Shown here: positions 1 through 12,267 of the stretch, one piece after another | Layout: every line of letters starts with the position of its first letter | Position numbering within the stretch: the stretch's first letter is position 1 | Source of the DNA: Melampsora larici-populina 98AG31 | Lineage: Eukaryota > Basidiomycota > Pucciniomycetes > Pucciniales > Melampsoraceae | Reading direction: 5' to 3' | Length of the DNA: 64,000 nt | Assembly: GCF_000204055.1 (NCBI RefSeq) | Contig: NW_006768792.1 | Location: 669,676 to 733,675, forward strand | Notes under the pieces: generated by a model | Database searches by the model: none | What the model was told of the DNA's origin: nothing | Seen by the model: the letters and a program-made list of their open reading frames with translations, nothing else | Position numbers and translations under genes: made by a program

Positions 1-24
1 GGAACCTCTTTAATGCTGGCAGTG
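1..24. repeat. 24-bp repeat, second copy at 16732-16755
   Basis: The first 24 bases of the window (GGAACCTCTT... to GGCAGTG) recur exactly at 16732-16755 in the same orientation. A related form lies in the arm of the fold-back element near 25890-25917 (GGGGAACCCGAATAATG...GCAGTG). The flanks of the two exact copies differ after base 24. Confidence 0.7.
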
Positions 25-729
25 ACCTTAACGTGGGAGGTTCTGAAGGCCTTTTCCGGCTAACTGAAAGGTATAGCATGTTGAGGTATTGTCAAAAGAC
101 ACAAAGGGCACACAGTCCTGGGTCAACGCTGAATACTCAGCTTCGCGCTCAGTGACGGCCTTGTTACTCAACTTCGCACTCAGTGACATGCTTGTAGTCT
201 CCAAGCGGTACTGAACATCTCTTTACGGACACTCACCAAAAGGTAGTAATACTAAGGTACTGAGCATAACTCAGTTCTATAATGTAGCTCGACGTGCTTG
301 AGGATGACCTGAATTTGACGTACTGAATGAACTTGAAGAGTTTGAGTGTCACATTCGTGCGGGCAAGGTACTGCAGCGACGGTACCCTCCTTGCATCGGT
401 GCTTTACCTCAGGTTCAGAACTGGCTCAGACAAACAAGATAGTTTGTATACATACGAATGGCTCAGACAAACGGGATAGTTCATCCAAAGTATACGTTTT
501 GAGGGAACATATACTTTACACTGCGGGACTGGATGAGATAGACCTCTGGCGTAAGATACAATCAGTGTAATGTTTGATATGTTTGATAGTACGCCAATAC
601 AAGTTGTCTATCATAACACGCAAGAATATATTGATGTTGGCAACAAAGAAAAAAACGGATCCTGGGTCGAGCGGTCTCAAAGGCCTTTACAAATTGACAA
701 GACATATGCATATCCATGGGTGATCTACT

Positions 730-2129
730 TTACTCGTGCGGTTGGGCCACGCTTGTGGACGTCTCTCTGAGAGAGACGAGAGTGCTCTCCTTGGAGCTGG
801 CTGAAAACAGTGAAGAAAGTGAACGGAGGGTGAATCAGTTTTGACTCGTAAAGATGATAAGTCACAGTGTGACTTACAGGAAAGCCAATATTGCGGATAT
901 TGTTGTTGTTCATTTTGCAAAAATTCCCAGACGTCTGGGTCAATCTCAAACGGTTCATCTTTGTCATCGTCTGGCAGAGTGATACTTATCGAGTTATGAT
1001 CACACACCACAGGTGTTGGATTGAGACCGACAAAAGTGACATTGAGAGAAGGCGATTTCGGTCGCGCTAGATATTCGGCGAGAAGGTAAGCATTTGGAGG
1101 CTGAACCTCAAAGGTCAGTAAACACCACTTACATGAGGTGATGAGATCTTGTTGATTGCCAGGGTCAGAAGTGTAGGTCAAACTTGGCTTGAAGGATCCG
1201 TGCAAACATGCGTGATCAGCTGAAGTCTTACATGTGTTATGAAGACAGAAATCTTCCAAAGCGAGTCGGTCGGAGGACTTGAAGATACTGTGTAAGCAGA
1301 GACGACTTGTGCTTTCATCCGGTTGGTTTGCATTGAGCCGGTAGCTGGAATACAAGGAGATTATATTGGTAAGGGTTGATAGGAGTGATATTATTGAGTA
1401 GGAAAACAAACTGACCGTGCTACTGATACATTCGGAGCCAACTGCACTAAGCTTTGGAAGATATGAGATAAGCCGTCGATATGTTGATCCGGGCTGACTT
1501 TGATAACATTGAAAGAGGAAACAGGGCGACAGCACTCGTTGAAGTGCAGCTCTTGAAAGGCGCATATCTCACAAGCAATCAAGGCCATACCATTTGTGTT
1601 GGAAGAAATCTTGGCGACAGCGTTTTTGAAAAGGTCGGGCTCAAAGAGTTTGCTCTGTAACAATCTATGAGTTTTGAAATTGACGACTGGAGCTTGATGA
1701 CCAATGTCGAGGACTCCAGCAAAGGGTCCGAAGTTGATTTTTCGACTTCCGTGCAGATGGGTGCAGTCGTGCTCTGCTAGAAAAAAACCAAGTCAATTAA
1801 TAAGTGACTATCTATAATGCACGTGATGTTAAGCTTGTTCCGGATCCACGAGCTCTGAGGTCTCTGTTGGAGAAAATTTACTGACCACGACCACTTGAAA
1901 AAGCTGAAACTGCTAGAACCCGTGCATACTTGAATATTGAGAAGTCGCTGCGATAGGCCCCATCAAGATCTACCTGGTCGGCAATATGAAAACGATCCGT
2001 ATGTTTGATTGGAGGTCGTACAAATATTAATGGAGTGTGTAAGATAATAGTCCGAGGGCGTAAACGGATAGTTTGGAGGTGTGATAGACAGCTGTTCGGT
2101 TGACTTGGGTCCAGAAAGTTTGAGTGCAT
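730..2129 (-). CDS. Hypothetical protein, four exons, 380 aa
   Basis: I do not recognise this protein. It is spliced from four exons: 2129-1886, 1776-1416, 1344-878 and 800-730, total 1143 nt, ending in TAA. The introns (109, 71 and 77 bp) start GTCAGT, GTCAGT and GTAAGT and end CTAG, CCAG and TTTTCAG, and every junction keeps the frame. The middle part has several Cys/His residues (EHDCTHLHG; ACEICAFQ; CLHNTC), possibly metal-binding. The C-terminus is acidic, then Ser/Thr-rich. A fourth in-frame intron of 66 nt (1067-1132, starting GTAAGT) is possible and would remove 22 residues. An in-frame ATG lies upstream at 2273, but a TGA separates it from 2129, so the start is uncertain. Clean splicing and few defects suggest a living host gene. 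Confidence 0.6.
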
Positions 2130-2585
2130 AACGAGTGGACCTGAGCGTTTGAGATGTTCAGTCAGATATGAGGGTGCTGAGGTTCAGCAGCGCTTGCGGG
2201 AAATGACTCTGAGGCGGAAAGATTTCGTCGGATGTGAGGCATCCAAAATCTGAAGGAGTCTAGCTCTAGCCATTGGCCTAAACTTGCCTTTCATATAATA
2301 CTATAGAGTGGGATTCGGCACTCACAAAGGGAGGATGTTATGGTCTTTACATGATATCAATTGAGGATACGCTCCACGGGTAACGGTTTTCAGCACGTCG
2401 GAGCGGGATCTCGGGTGATCACTTGTGTATATGTATTTGATCACAGAGGTAGTATAGTCCGCTCACAATATATCTATCGGTAATCAATAATTGATCACAT
2501 GGTAGAAACTAAGACAACTGATAGCATTTGTATGATAAGCATGATAAAGAGCAGTAAAGAGCCGAAAAGGCGTTACAAGCACAAA

Positions 2586-3207
2586 CTACGTATCTCGCAC
2601 TGAATTTTGTGCATCGGATAGAAAAGGAGTCTCATCATTATGGCTGGAAGAACTCGAGGTGGCATCAATCTCGGCTTGGTAGTCAATATCAAGGTGTGCG
2701 GCTTCAATCAGTTTCTTGAGGATGTTCCGGTGTACCCTCAGGACCATGTGAGATAGGTTGGCTAGAGAATCAACTGTAAACTGGAGCCTCTTGAGCTCCT
2801 TCATGAGTTGGGGCAGAAGGACCGACATGCGGCTGACCTCCGCTGGAATGTCAAAGTTAGTCAGCAGGATGCACTCAAATATGTAGAGTTAGAATGAGGG
2901 CCGTACATCTTGTTTGAGCGTGTTGACATCCTACCAGTGAGGCATTGACCCTGTCATGAAGAGCACCGACGGAATGATTGAGAGAGGATAATTGGTCTGT
3001 CAACTCCTTTACTACATCATAGAGGTCGAGCAATCAGGATTAATTGGTACAATAAGAACAAAAAAAGAGCTCACTGATTTTCTCAATTGCTTGTGGGGCA
3101 TTTGCACGGAGATTGAAATCAACGTCGTTTGAGGTACGAGGTCCTTGGTCAGGTATACTGATACTAGCAGGGCTTTGGGGTTCACCTCGAGGATGAGACT
3201 CCGACAT
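2586..3207 (-). CDS. Small coiled-coil protein, three exons, 164 aa
   Basis: Exons 3207-3075, 3011-2907 and 2842-2586 total 495 nt, exactly 165 codons with the stop. Introns are 63 bp (GTGAGC...GTAG) and 64 bp (GTACGG...TTCCAG, with a CTAAC branch site). The N-terminal 40 residues are polar and probably disordered. They are followed by helical heptad-like stretches (KELTDQLSSLNHSVGALHD and LLPQLMKELKRLQF), then an amphipathic segment and a Ser/Asp-rich tail. This suggests a small subunit of a coiled-coil complex, but I cannot name the family. It lies about 460 bp from the next minus-strand gene, in the same direction. A second donor inside exon 2 (GTCAAC) would also keep the frame, so the exon 2 end is less sure. 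Confidence 0.5.
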
Positions 3208-3299
3208 CTTGATTAATAGGACAGTGTGTAGACCTGTTCGATAGGCTAATAGGATCAAGTGGATAGAAGATCGGATCGATGACGTCAGTCTATGTTGCT

Positions 3300-4451
3300 A
3301 TTGGCAGAGTTATTAGTCAAGTACAAGAGTTGAAAAGAGCTGTTTATAGAATTCAAAAAGGCAACGTATGTACTTGTGTTATGGATGTTGGATGATGATG
3401 GGATTGAACTAGGTGTGGTTAGATTTTGACACCTTCACGGGCCAATCCTTAAAAGGGGGTGAGGCTATACCGTGATGTGATATATTATTTATCGAGGGAT
3501 TTGCAAAGTAAGGTGGTCAAATTGGGCTTAATGGAGTGGTTTCAGGAACTCACGTAGAACGAGAATGTTCTCGATTTTGAGGATGTCTTGGATTTTGGGT
3601 GACTTGAAACCTAAATTCTTCAGATACATATCAGGTTTGAACAGAGGCGGTCTTGGACTGTGGGTGGCCCATTAAAGATTCGCGAGATCTTTGCACTCAG
3701 GTGTTCAGGCCATGTACTTACATACATACATAGAACCCGAAGGGCCGAAAAACATTCTCAAGAGTGGTTTAATTTCGAGGCCTGACCCAGATCTAGGTAT
3801 CGTTGATATTTTGATTGATGAACATTTTGTGAAACATATTTGTCTTCTTTTTATCGGTGAGACAGGGTAGCTTTTACATGATATCGACGCTGATTGAGAC
3901 TTTGTGAGGTAATAAATTATGAGATCTCGGGTCACGGTAGTTGACGTAATAATTGAATCTTTGGGAGAAAGACCCCGAAAGGGGACATGCACCCTTGGTG
4001 CGTAAGATACGGCCTGATACGGCCATTTATCTTTCTTCCACCTATCACCTGGTTTTACGTACCTGTGGTCTTCCTCAGTCGAGAATCCCTACGAAACAAA
4101 AATTCCAAAGGTCTCTTGAGCCACTCAATAGGCCAATAGAGATCTTGCTATGTATCAAACCGTGTGGGCAAGATGGCACATAGATAATTTGAGCTTGGCC
4201 AGTCTCAGAATTCATTGCAGTGAACTCAGAACGTGACACGACTATACTATCAATCTATCTAGTCAAGAGTTAGATATATAAGCTCCCAAGACCTCCATCG
4301 ATATCAACGTAGAGGCAAACCCATCTCTCAAAGTGCAAACCTTTGAATTTCCTAAAGGTCCGTCGAGATCTCTTTCTCATAATATCAAGGATCTCACATT
4401 CTCAAAGTCCTCCTGCCTTCCCCGTGCAGAATAACCTATCATCACGCGGAC
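3300..4451. other. Intergenic, nothing recognised
   Basis: The strand orientation switches here from the minus-strand pair to the plus-strand relic at 4452. Reading frames are short and without recognisable motifs. The stretch just before 4452 is CT/TC-rich with TATATAAG near 4271-4278, compatible with a promoter for the plus-strand gene. Confidence 0.3.
4271..4278 (+). promoter_or_regulatory. Possible TATA box of the 4452 relic
   Basis: The sequence reads TATATAAG about 175 bp before the ATG at 4452. A pyrimidine-rich stretch follows it. This is a motif match only. Confidence 0.25.
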
Positions 4452-6370
4452 ATGGCAGACATCGCCCCTCCCCTTCGCGCGGTACTTTTAGAGGAGCATT
4501 TACATATATTCTTACCTCTCGCTCACGTCGACGCACCTATGCCTCGCACAAACAAACAAAACCTACTAGAAATGCTCGCTCTATTCCACCCGGGGCTGCG
4601 TCTGGATCCTAATATCGCACAACCAACCGCTTTGCAACTCTTCAATTTATTAGTTCGGCCTTTCATTCAGCGTATGGAAGATTTCAATGAAGAAACCAAC
4701 ACGTTGCTTTATTGGGCCATAGCTCTTTGAGAAAAGAGCCGTTGTATGAGGTAAGCTCATCCTTATGAGGATACACGCTTGTGTGCATTTGACCTTAGTT
4801 AAAAGGTTCTGATCGACATCTACGTTAAACAGCTCCTCCCGCGGGCGTGTTCGGTCCGAAGCATCAGTCCTTGATAGTTAAGCCGATGCACTGTTTTTTT
4901 TTTGCTGAGGGCATGGAATATGTGAAAAGTGGACCTCATGTTATAGTGATGCCGCACGGGGACATCCAATTATGTATTTAGACCCACCCCTTGGGATTTA
5001 CTATAATTGTCTCTCCCGAACTTCTCCCACAATCCTGCTTGCCTGTGAACTTCTCTATCTATTTGTTCATGACGTCAAGTGTTTGTTTTCGCGGCGGTAT
5101 TGAAACCATTGAATGATGGTATTTCCAAAAAGTGTTCATCAGAACTAGCACTTTGCTCTTGAGATTGGCTGTACCCACGGTCTAACACAACCTTGGACAT
5201 GCTCTCGGACGATCAGTAAATTGACAGTTCACGTTGGATGCCTCACAATGATAGTCGGTCCATACTACAACGCAGCAGAGCAAGTTTACTGTCGATTACG
5301 TGCGCCACGTTAGTCAACAGGATTTGTAAACGACGTCAGCTGAGGCAAAGTGGACCCCATTTAATCGAGGGCTTTTCGTCTTCAAATGAGGTATGTAGTA
5401 GTCGTACGGTAGGAAATACGTTTGTATGTAAAACAAAGGACTACAAAACAAAGTGGGTCATATTCGGCGATAGATTGCCAAAGCGGCTCCAAGATGGTGA
5501 TAGTCATCCAGGCTGTACAGACCTGATCTTAAATTTTTCCTCGTAACAGAAAGCTCCTTGCTCGGACGCGATTCTGTTGAACTTTCATCATCATCCACTG
5601 CAACGCGCCAAAATCGTATTGGGCTGTTGTAGCTTCTGCGTAGCAAACAATAGGTTTGTCCGCGATCTGTTTTTGTTGAATTACCCTCTCATGTTAACGC
5701 ACTTTCTGCAGGAACAATGTTCCCACCTTACCTACCCGAAGAACACGTTGGCCTCATCCCCGAGTTACAAGCCTTGGCTATTCATGATTGAAGGCCCAAT
5801 TCAGGACTGGCGAGATTGAATCCCAGTCAGCGTGCCCGTGATTTCAGAATTCCTGTTTGAAGTAACCTCGCACATTATCATATCCACTTCGCCAAGGACG
5901 ATATCGCGAAACATGTAGCCAAATACAAATACCTCAACAAAATCGAGCTCGAAGCGGTAGAGAATGCGATATATATGGTACAAGATCTACATGAAAACGT
6001 CTTTCTCAAGCTTAAAGATTCTCACAACGTTATATCCTACTGTGAGATGTTGTTGCTTTCGCTCGATCCCGTTGTGATTCCTCACCGTCAACTTTACGAG
6101 ACCCAACTCAAGGTGGCGCGTGCGGAACACAAAGCGATAAAGTCCGAAATGAAGTGTCACACCAAGAATGCCGCGGACCTTTGGGCAATTTTATCAATCG
6201 AGACGTGAGTGACTTCAGCACGTGGAGGAAGTGTTCATGAAATGTACTTATGATGCTTTGGTTTTTTTGCTGTTTCAAAACTTAGCAAACGCGCGTGTGA
6301 CTACGAGGATGCAGTTGCAGCTGGTTTGGTCCCAGCGCCAGCCGCAGAAGAATCAGAAGAATCAGAATGA
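4452..6370 (+). pseudogene. Decayed multi-exon gene of unknown function
   Basis: A convincing first exon starts at ATG 4452 (MADIAPPLRAVLLEEHLHIF) and runs about 100 codons to a donor GTAAGC near 4751, with one TGA on the way. The last exons are recognisable too. A helical segment from about 5720 to 6207 reads through two TGA codons (5817-5840 region) and ends at GTGAGT. A final exon of about 28 residues is Ala/Glu-rich (AAEESEESE) and ends in TGA at about 6370. The middle (4830-5700) is badly degraded. The stops inside good frames are all TGA, as expected if CGA codons were deaminated. I do not recognise the family. The helical, Lys/Glu-rich 3' part could be a coiled coil. Confidence 0.45.
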
Positions 6371-6371
6371 A

Positions 6372-8232
6372 TTCTCAGTGGCAGAACAGTGAGTTGTTTG
6401 CCTTATTCTCACTGAGGAACATCAATCGAGCACCTAATAACCATTGCATCTTCATTAGATAGAAAGCGCACTGCAAGACTTATTATCCCCGATGCGTAAT
6501 AGTAGAATTCAAAACAAGCTGATGATATACGTAGTTCAAAGCTTTACTAGCTGTTTTGCTGTTTATATTATGTCTATGCTGATTAGCAGATCACACACTC
6601 CACCTGTTTCAGCACCACAGATACTCTGAGTCTCACTTCATCTAAGTTCTAGTTCGGGTTCAATCTTGACATTGACTGTCTGACAAGCAGTGGAATATTT
6701 AAACTGTTGTTATATGTCCACATAACCCATCTTTTGTGTAGATTACTGCTTATTATTATACGCATGAATCTCTTCTTGTTATGGCCAATTTGTTCCTTGG
6801 ATTTACTGGATTTACTTTAAACAGGAAGAGCGCTCGCACCAGGCCTACCTATTACGTAGGCCTGTTACAGGCCTGTGAAACAGGCCCACTACTTCTACCC
6901 CAGACCCGGCAGACGGTGTTCGATGTCGGCCCGGGCCCAGCCTCAAACCTGACAGCTGAGCGCATGTTTTAGTTCAATTAGCTTATTTTTGACGAAAATA
7001 AGCATCTTCCAATATTGCTCTTTTGCTTTTCAATCCCAATCCCAATCATCGAAGAGTACGGTTCAAAAGTCTTTCTTGATTCCCTTATGTTGAGTTCTTC
7101 CAGTAACCTGCAAGAACTCAACGTCCTACGATTCCAACGCACGATTCATTTGTTTCACTTGTACCTAGTGCGCTACACTTTGTTTGGATTTATTATAATT
7201 GTAGCTTTTTCTCTTACGTTCATCGTGTCTTTTCAATGTTGGTGCACGTGAGCATAAAACCATGTATTGTAACTTCCTTTCCTTCAATCCTCCTGTCGAC
7301 GTCAAATCAATTCGGGAGTCAATCCGAAATCGAGTAACCGGTTGCTCCAAGGTTGGCCTTATCTCAACCCGGCGGACCGTAAGTCTATGTAGCACCACCA
7401 CGGCCGTAACTCTCAATAACTGATTTGGCTTTTGTCTCAAACTCAGTCATTGAGACTTAGTTTTTCACCGGGAAGGCTTCATTCACTGAGCCTCCTCACA
7501 CAGATGTTGAGCGCCGCTTTTGCCTTTGGGGGTCGGAGCCTTTTTGCATGTCTGAACATAAACAGCTAACAGCTTTTACGCGTAATTCAAAGGATGGCAC
7601 CTTTCAAGCATGATCCAGTGCAAACGATGAAAGGGATTGTAAGCGACATATTTCATGGTAAGAGCTTTTTAATACGCGGACCAACTCCAATTCCAATCTC
7701 ATACTCTCGTTCTTCAGTCAACTTTTTCTTTTCCTTTTCCTGATCTTTTTGTCTTTTTCACCCTTCCATTTAATTCTGTCCACCCTAATATTCTTAGATT
7801 TGCTCTGGCTAGCAGATTTATTCCTAATTTTCTATTTCATCTTTCTCAAGGTTTCACTACCCTCACTTATAAGTTTTTATTTTTCTTTGTTTCGGCCATC
7901 CCATTTTCACCGCTTGTGAAGTTTGTCTTTTTCACCCTTCCATTTAATTCTGCCCACCCTAATATTCTTAGATTTGCTCTGGCTAGCAGATCTATTCCTA
8001 ATTTTCTATTTCATCTTTCTCAAGGTTTCATTATAAGTTTTTGTTTTTCTTTGTTTCGGCCATCCCATTTTCACCGCTTGTGGAGTTTTTTTGATCAAGC
8101 TCCCAATCCATCTACCTAATTTTTCGCTGTCTTCCTTCTCACCAATTTTTTTTCCACTTTTGAAGTCTTGTTGATCAAGCTCCCAGTCACCCACAAAAAT
8201 CCTCCACGTCATCTTTTCTCGCTTCCAACATC
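6372..8232. other. Intergenic with small hairpins and a tandem duplication
   Basis: No gene is supported. Two small perfect hairpins are visible: AGGCCTAC/GTAGGCCT at 6841-6863 and GCTTATTTT/AAAATAAGC at 6981-7003. The 3' half is pyrimidine-rich and contains the 170-bp direct duplication listed separately. It leads into the companion gene of the CACTA-like element. Confidence 0.4.
7751..8083. repeat. Direct tandem duplication, about 170 bp x 2
   Basis: The block at 7751-7920 is repeated at 7925-8083. Both start GTCTTTTTCACCCTTCC and end in CCATTTTCACCGCTTGTG. Differences are a few substitutions and a roughly 11-base gap in the second copy. It is CT-rich and lies directly before the companion gene, so it may form part of its 5' region. 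Confidence 0.85.
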
Positions 8233-11200
8233 ATGCGTAAGACATCAGCCAGGGCCATTACAAGGGAATCGGCTGGAAACTCCCTTGTTACAAGTCCACA
8301 GGGTATGTATATCGCCGCCTGATGCATGTCATTTTGGGCACTTAATCACTGACCTCTTTTCGGACTGTACCATTTTAATGTCAAGGTATTACCGTTATTG
8401 CTGGTGCCAAGCGCAGACGCGAAAGTACCGAATTGGGAGGACCCGTTGGTACGTAGCAAGACTTTCGAAACCTCTGTTCAAGTCACGTTTTATTCTATGT
8501 CTTTCAAGTAGTGGTTGACTCGCGCTTTCCGTTGTGGAATTGATGTAACAGATGTTCCCAAACCTTCCCGGGACGTGATGGTTGCGGCATTGGCAGAAGT
8601 CGGCGTCGACGTCGGAGGGTGCTCACTGGACCACGTACAGCTATTTTCGCTCTACCGAAAGAACGCTAATCCTTCCAAAGCCCGAAAACCAAACAATCAA
8701 ACTCTCCAAGACGAAATCGAAGAGATCGAAGGAAGAAATGGCCGATTGATAGTGCTTCGAAAGCCGCCAAGCAAAAGACGCTCGGTCAATTTTACTCTTC
8801 AAATACCCCCCCTGGAGCGTGAGTCTCCCTTGATTTTTCTTACGCTGTTGCCAAACTTACCATGTGTATATTTCCAACATATGTTAATCTCGTCCCTTTG
8901 CTTTCCAGGTGAACCTGCAAGAGGGACCAACTCCCAAAGCACTGAGGGAAACCAGGACACAAGGGACGATGATGATGAGCTGAGTGAAGAGGCCACCATC
9001 TTGAAGGAGTGGTGCGATTCTGATCCCTTTGGCGACCAAACTCATTCCGCGGGCCTCGGTTCTGGATCTCTCGTCATCGACAAGTCTCGTACTACCCGCT
9101 CACCTTCACCCCAATCGACCGCACCACTGAGTCCCCATACTCACAACCGTTCTGCACCTGGTGCTCCACCTCGAGTGCCAGATGGTAACTCTGACCGTCA
9201 TGATTCTACTCACGATCTTCGAGGAGCTTCTACCAATCAAACCTCTCGTCAAACCTCTGGCGCTGGCGATACTCGAAAAGATCTCTCTTTTCTTCATGCT
9301 GCTTCTGGTACTTCTTCTGACGAGGGAGAGGACCTCCTCGGTCCAATTTTGGACCACCGTTTACGACCGCGGGATGCTAATTCTCGTCGGGTATCCAAAA
9401 CTCGCTGTGCTTCAGTATCTAAGAAAGCAGGCCCATCTCAGAAACAGAAGATCACTCGCTTGTCACGTTCAGGAACCCAGGCGACTGCCGATGACTCCGA
9501 CGAGGACGACGAACATGTAGTCGGTCTCTCTCGCAAGCCTCGTCGCAAATCCAAAGTTTCGGGAGCAGTCCACTCTGACAGACAAGAGACGTCTGGGGAT
9601 GACAATCCCCCTGCCGCCATTGGTCGAGGTCGAGGACAACGTCGAGGTTCAGATCGTGCTCGTGGCTCCTCTCGTGGACGAGGACGCGGACAAGGGCGTG
9701 GACGAGGCTCTGCAAGCGCTCGTCCCGACACCACCAATCTTACTGTACAGAAAGTGTCAAAACCTTCCCGTGTCAAAATCACTCCGAGACAAGGAAACCC
9801 GCTACAGCTACGAGTTACTTCCCCCCGAGATTCTGCTTCCAACATTCAATCCACCAGTCAAAGAAGAAAGAAAATCATACCAGATTCAGATGAAGAGTGT
9901 CATCTTGACAATGCGCGGGATGATGACTGGACACCAGACGCCAATCGGGAAGGTTCAAATGATGAAGACGAAGAATTGAATCAGCCAAATGAAAGCAATA
10001 AAGCACCTCGAAAATCGAAGCAATCTAATCAACCGACGCGATCCAATGACGCTAACCGCCGGAATACACCAGTGAACTTCAGTGGTGATACAGCAAGTTC
10101 CCGAAGGAAGGGTAAAGGTCGAGCGACTAATCAAGATGCGGTTTCTGGGGACGACGAAGAAGCTGACATACTTCAGAGATGGAAGGACCACGACCTCATG
10201 GGAGACACATCACCTTTGGCTCGACCAGCATCACCAATCATACCGGACCTTGATGATCCATCGTCATCAGTTCCATTCGGATCACACGCCACGGAAGAGA
10301 TGCGTATTTTATGCAAACATCTGTCTGTTGTAAGCGCCAACACCTCCACAAATATCACCGATATTCGGCGCCTCAATCATCGGATGGACATGTTGTTTGA
10401 TCTTGTTCAGCGTGCTCTTTCCCGCGAGTCTACCGCACGCGGCTCTGCACCAAGAGGTGGGAGAGACGCGTCAAGTGCTAGGCAAAGCAGTGACGAAGAG
10501 AAAGATTCTCCATGTCCGAGAACCACTCCACAAAGAGTCAGTCTAGAGTTCAGACACCTCATTCCATCGTTTAGATATTCTGTTTACTAACAACTCTCTT
10601 TCCTACATCATTGACAGAGATACGTCAGGAAGCTTATCCGAGTGCTTTTAGGCTTGAAACCCGATGACAAAGATGCCCCACATGGTGCTACACCCGCCGA
10701 AAAACGTAACTGGAACACGGACACCATCACCATCCAGGGGTTACTTGCAGATGGGCCGGTTGATCTGCAAGACACTGACAACACCGTCTTCACGAGTGGA
10801 CTTGCGGCCCACGACAAGAGTCCTGGTTCAATTAAAATAATCCGAGATACGTTGTATCAAGCGGGTGTGGCGAAATTTCAACCGGAATGGTCAGAACCCA
10901 TGGCTTCAGTCAACAACGCACACCTCTGCCGAGTCGCAACCGCCATATTCATCAAACTTGTACAATCTGGTGAATATTCTGGTGTCTCCAAGGATGTGGA
11001 CCCTGGCCAAATTTATCGAGTAATTTTGAATCATTTGAATGATACCTGGCGTCGAAAGTCAGCATTTCCTCTCTGAACTCTCTGAATACCATCTGACGTT
11101 GATCATTGTATATTAAATCCACCGTGATGTTTTTTCAGATTCCGCGAGAACCGTGAATGGTCTCAGAACCGACTCCAAGAACGACATAAAACAAAAGTTC

Positions 11201-11731
11201 AAAACAACCGAATTTCCAAAGTGAGTTTTGGAGACCAGTGCTTTCAGATGTTACTTGTGGAGATTCTCACTGATCTCATCTTCAAAACTTCGCCAGGTCC
11301 GAGAAGCACGAAGTCAGTTTGTTATGGCCCGGCCAAACTTGTGGGCCCTCACACCAGTTGTCCAGGCTTGCTGCAGCAATGACGAAACCGATTCCGAGGC
11401 TGACCAAGAGCAAGATAGAAAAATATGCAAGATTTGGCGATTACCTTGGCGAAATCCCTTACTTCAAAAAATATTTGATGACATAGACGCCGCCCGAGAA
11501 AGAAACAATCCTGTGAACAGTTCCCCCGGAAACCAACCAAGAGTTCGTCAACGTGATCCAAATTATCCTGTCAGCAAAAAAACACCACCAAAAGGCCTCA
11601 ACGTTGATTGTTATTGTCCCTTGTGGCTGGATGCAGTTGTTGGTCGGCGCGAACTGCTGAAAGTAGTTGAACAACCTATCTTGGCTGCTGTAAAAAAAAA
11701 CCTTGCAAGGTGTATTGCACTTGACATATAA
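8233..11731 (+). CDS. Companion protein of CACTA-like element (RG-rich, disordered)
   Basis: Proposed exons are 8233-8302, 8386-8448, 8512-8818, 8909-10536, 10618-11057, 11139-11220 and 11297-11731. From 8512 onward all introns (90, 81, 81 and 76 bp) keep one frame to the TAA. The long exon encodes a Ser/Thr/Arg-rich, acidic, disordered protein with an RG-rich tract (GRGRGQRRG...SRGRGRGQGRGRG, about 9620-9720) that could bind nucleic acid. The last exons are more globular (around LKPDDKDAPHGATP and later LWALTPVVQACCSNDE). The first two exons join to 8512 one base out of frame, so either the start is different or there is a frameshift near 8512-8560. No named domain is recognised. Its role in transposition is inferred only from position. 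Confidence 0.6.
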
Positions 11732-12267
11732 TCTCTCTGGGCGCACACCTTAAGTATATATATTTTGTATCATCTTCTCTTTCAATCTAAGTCTTTTCCC
11801 CAAAATGATTTTGTATTGCAATCCACTATCAATTTTGTATCCTACACTACAACATTTCTAGCAAGTGACGCAGCTATCTCCCAAATCGGACCAGAGTTGA
11901 TAGTACCTGGGATCAATGGTATGGCTTACACCCATACCCGTGCCTTATAACACATCTGAGCGAAAAAATATCCAACTTTCCCCCACTTGTTTCGACATAG
12001 GTTGTACGGGAAGACAGTCCATCTCGATCAAGCCTAATGAAAGCTGTTCAGTTATGTTTTGAAACATTATGCGTTGTGAACAACCATTATTGATACAATT
12101 CATCCGGACAACTGCTCCGCAGCTTTCGTAGGCCAGGGCCTGCGTCGGACTCGGATCATAGCGAAGGAGGTAAACAGAATCTCGCGAAGAGAGTATCATC
12201 TTGGTCTCGCTCTTACAAATCAACTTATACATTCACTCAAGTTTTCAGCTTACTCATATCTCACATC
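11732..12267. other. Spacer between the two transposon genes
   Basis: No coding sequence is supported. TATATATT at 11756-11763 could act in the 3' or 5' control of the neighbours. A CT-rich stretch precedes the ATG at 12268. Confidence 0.35.

Noticed and set aside
1067..1132. Extra 32- or 66-nt intron in the first minus-strand gene
   Set aside because: The 32-nt version is too short and breaks the frame. The 66-nt version keeps the frame but lacks a good branch site near its end, so I left the segment as coding.
3705..3992. 95-codon minus-strand frame as a gene
   Set aside because: No motif, no splice support, residue use like random translation.
9438..9845. 135-codon antisense frame with RPRPRP repeats
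   Set aside because: It is the mirror of the RG-rich tract of the companion gene. Low complexity explains the open frame.
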